Positions 4,996-6,266 of a DNA stretch of 6,266 nucleotides are shown one piece after another. Both the position numbers and the translations under genes were made by a program. Every line of letters begins with the position of its first letter. Within the stretch, counting starts at the first letter, position 1. The stretch spans positions 1-6,266 of the forward strand of contig JAJYYS010000092.1 in the NCBI GenBank assembly GCA_021800745.1. Direction: 5' to 3'. The DNA comes from a bacterium. Lineage in GTDB: Bacteria; SZUA-79; Acidulodesulfobacterales; Acidulodesulfobacteraceae. Under the pieces are notes generated by a model. The model did not search any database. It was given only the letters and a program-made list of their open reading frames with translations, and was not told the origin of the DNA.

Positions 4996-6266
4996 ATGAT
5001 ATTAGAAAAAATAAAAAACCCGAACTACCTTAAAACGTTGCGCCTCGAAGATTTAGAAACGCTTGCGGCAGAACTTAGGGAGGAAATTATATCCGTATGC
5101 TCTAAAAACGGCGGACATATCGCTTCCAGTCTTGGCGTAGTCGAACTGACGATTGCAATTTTAAAATCTTTCGATATAGAAAATGCAGATAAAATAATAT
5201 GGGACGTCGGACATCAGTCTTATCCGTATAAAATACTTACGGGAAGAAAAGATAGATTCCATACTCTCAGAAAATTACACGGAATATCGGGTTTTCCGTC
5301 CATTTCTGAAAGCAGATACGATTTCTTCGGAACCGGACATGCCGGGACGTCTATCTCGGCCGCGCTAGGTATGAGCGCCGCAAAGGATTTAAACGGCGAA
5401 ACCGGGGTTAAAGGAGACGGGAGGATTATAGCCGTTATAGGTGACGCGTCCATATCTAACGGCTTAGCGCTCGAAGGTTTAAATAACGCCGGTTCTCTAA
5501 AAAAAGACGTTATCGTCATATTAAACGATAACGAAATGTCGATATCTAAAAACGTCGGGGCAATTTCCAATTATCTCAACAGAATAATGAGCGGAAATTT
5601 TTATCAGGGGCTCAGAAAAGAAGCCGAAAAAATGCTGAATTCCATTCCTTTATTCGGAACTCAGATGGCGAGGCTTGTTTCGAAATTCGAGGAATCTTTC
5701 AAAAACCTCATCGGACCAGGCATAATATTCGAAGAACTTGGTTTTACTTATATAGGCCCTATAGACGGACACAATATACCCTATCTTTTAGATTCTTTTG
5801 AAAATATAAAAAAAATAAAAAAACCTATTCTTCTGCACGTTATTACTAAAAAGGGAAAGGGATACGAACCCTCGGAAAAAAATCCTTCTATTTTTCACGG
5901 AATTTCAGCTTTCGACAAAAATACCGGATTGACGCTTAAAAAATCGGGAAACGTTTCCTACGGCAAAATCGCTTCGGACTTTCTTGTAAATATAGCGGAA
6001 AATAACGCTAAAATAATTGCCGTTACGGCAGCGATGCCCGACGGAACCGGCCTTTCCAAATTTTCGAAGGTATTTCCGGATAGATTCTTCGACGTCGGAA
6101 TAGCCGAAGAACATGCGGCGACTTTTGCGGCCGGAGCCTCAGCTAACGGATTAAAACCTTTCGTCTTTATATATTCAACTTTTCTTCAGCGTTCTTTAGA
6201 CCAGATAATTCACGATATATGCCTCCAGAACCTTCCGGTCGTTTTCTGCATCGACAGGGCAGGTAT
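4996..6266 (+). CDS. dxs: 1-deoxy-D-xylulose-5-phosphate synthase, 3' end cut by window
   Basis: Thiamine-diphosphate enzyme that joins pyruvate and glyceraldehyde 3-phosphate, the first step of the MEP isoprenoid pathway, in the cytoplasm. 423 of about 620-640 residues are present. Visible are GGHIASSLG (H41), WDVGHQSYPYK (H73), FGTGHAGTSISAALG (H115), the cofactor motif GDASISNG starting at G149 with metal ligand D150, and ILNDNEMSIS with N179 and M181. D150 to N179 has the same 29-residue spacing as E. coli D152-N181. The pyrimidine-domain Glu is E371 in GIAEEHA, followed by YSTFLQRSLDQ and DRAG. The GDG of many homologues is GDA here, and GHSSTS is GHAGTS; both look tolerable. The ATG is 17 bp after the ispA stop with no clear ribosome site; AGGA at 4967-4970 is too far. 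Likely in the xseB-ispA operon and supplying IspA's substrates. Confidence 0.96.
   Translation, partial: MILEKIKNPNYLKTLRLEDLETLAAELREEIISVCSKNGGHIASSLGVVELTIAILKSFDIENADKIIWDVGHQSYPYKILTGRKDRFHTLRKLHGISGFPSISESRYDFFGTGHAGTSISAALGMSAAKDLNGETGVKGDGRIIAVIGDASISNGLALEGLNNAGSLKKDVIVILNDNEMSISKNVGAISNYLNRIMSGNFYQGLRKEAEKMLNSIPLFGTQMARLVSKFEESFKNLIGPGIIFEELGFTYIGPIDGHNIPYLLDSFENIKKIKKPILLHVITKKGKGYEPSEKNPSIFHGISAFDKNTGLTLKKSGNVSYGKIASDFLVNIAENNAKIIAVTAAMPDGTGLSKFSKVFPDRFFDVGIAEEHAATFAAGASANGLKPFVFIYSTFLQRSLDQIIHDICLQNLPVVFCIDRAG

Noticed and set aside
5220..5570. Minus-strand open frame of 116 codons
   Set aside because: Shadow of the dxs cofactor-binding region; the dxs motifs are unmistakable on the plus strand.
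5905..6114. Minus-strand open frame of 69 codons
   Set aside because: Shadow of dxs.
1..6266. Mobile element, CRISPR array, tRNA/rRNA, riboswitch or defence system
   Set aside because: No spaced direct repeats, transposase or recombinase motifs, or RNA-gene signatures were seen; the window is densely filled with ordinary genes.

Overview
The window looks like a stretch of chromosome from a Gram-negative bacterium with fairly AT-rich DNA (impression by eye, not computed; intergenic DNA is almost pure A+T and ATA, AAA and AGA codons are common). A type IV pilus/type II secretion ATPase gene and a DUF4388 gene share a strand, and the MEP-type isoprenoid block xseB-ispA-dxs lies opposite. Together these suggest a motile or piliated lineage of the former Deltaproteobacteria (Desulfobacterota/Myxococcota-like), possibly uncultivated. 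That placement is inference and not firm.

Layout: two divergent transcription units leave a 132-bp AT-rich region (3681-3812). Leftward (minus strand, in order of transcription) come a three-helix membrane protein of unknown function (3680-3342), a DUF4388 protein (3305-2355), shikimate dehydrogenase aroE (2353-1451) and the assembly ATPase pilB/gspE (1378 to beyond base 1, C-terminus missing). Rightward (plus strand) come xseB (3813-4067), the farnesyl diphosphate synthase-type gene ispA (4064-4978) and dxs (4996 to beyond base 6266, C-terminus missing). All genes are closely packed; the longest non-coding stretch is the 132-bp divergent region, followed by 72 bp between aroE and pilB.

How the genes work together: Dxs makes 1-deoxy-D-xylulose 5-phosphate, the entry metabolite of the MEP pathway. 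IspA condenses the resulting C5 units to a C15 (or longer) prenyl diphosphate for quinones and the undecaprenyl carrier. XseB is the small subunit of exonuclease VII and is a common but functionally unrelated neighbour of ispA. On the other strand PilB would power pilus extension or pseudopilus assembly, the DUF4388 protein is a plausible regulatory or scaffold partner, and AroE is a housekeeping aromatic-biosynthesis enzyme carried in the same unit.

The most interesting signals are regulatory. There is a near-consensus sigma-70 promoter (TTGATA-17-TATAAT) whose predicted start site falls on the xseB ATG, implying a leaderless mRNA. A mirrored promoter (TTGAAA-17-TATTAT) faces the other way, and an inverted repeat covers both -35 boxes. 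I see no new defence, mobile or RNA-guided system: no tRNA, rRNA, CRISPR or insertion sequence was found.
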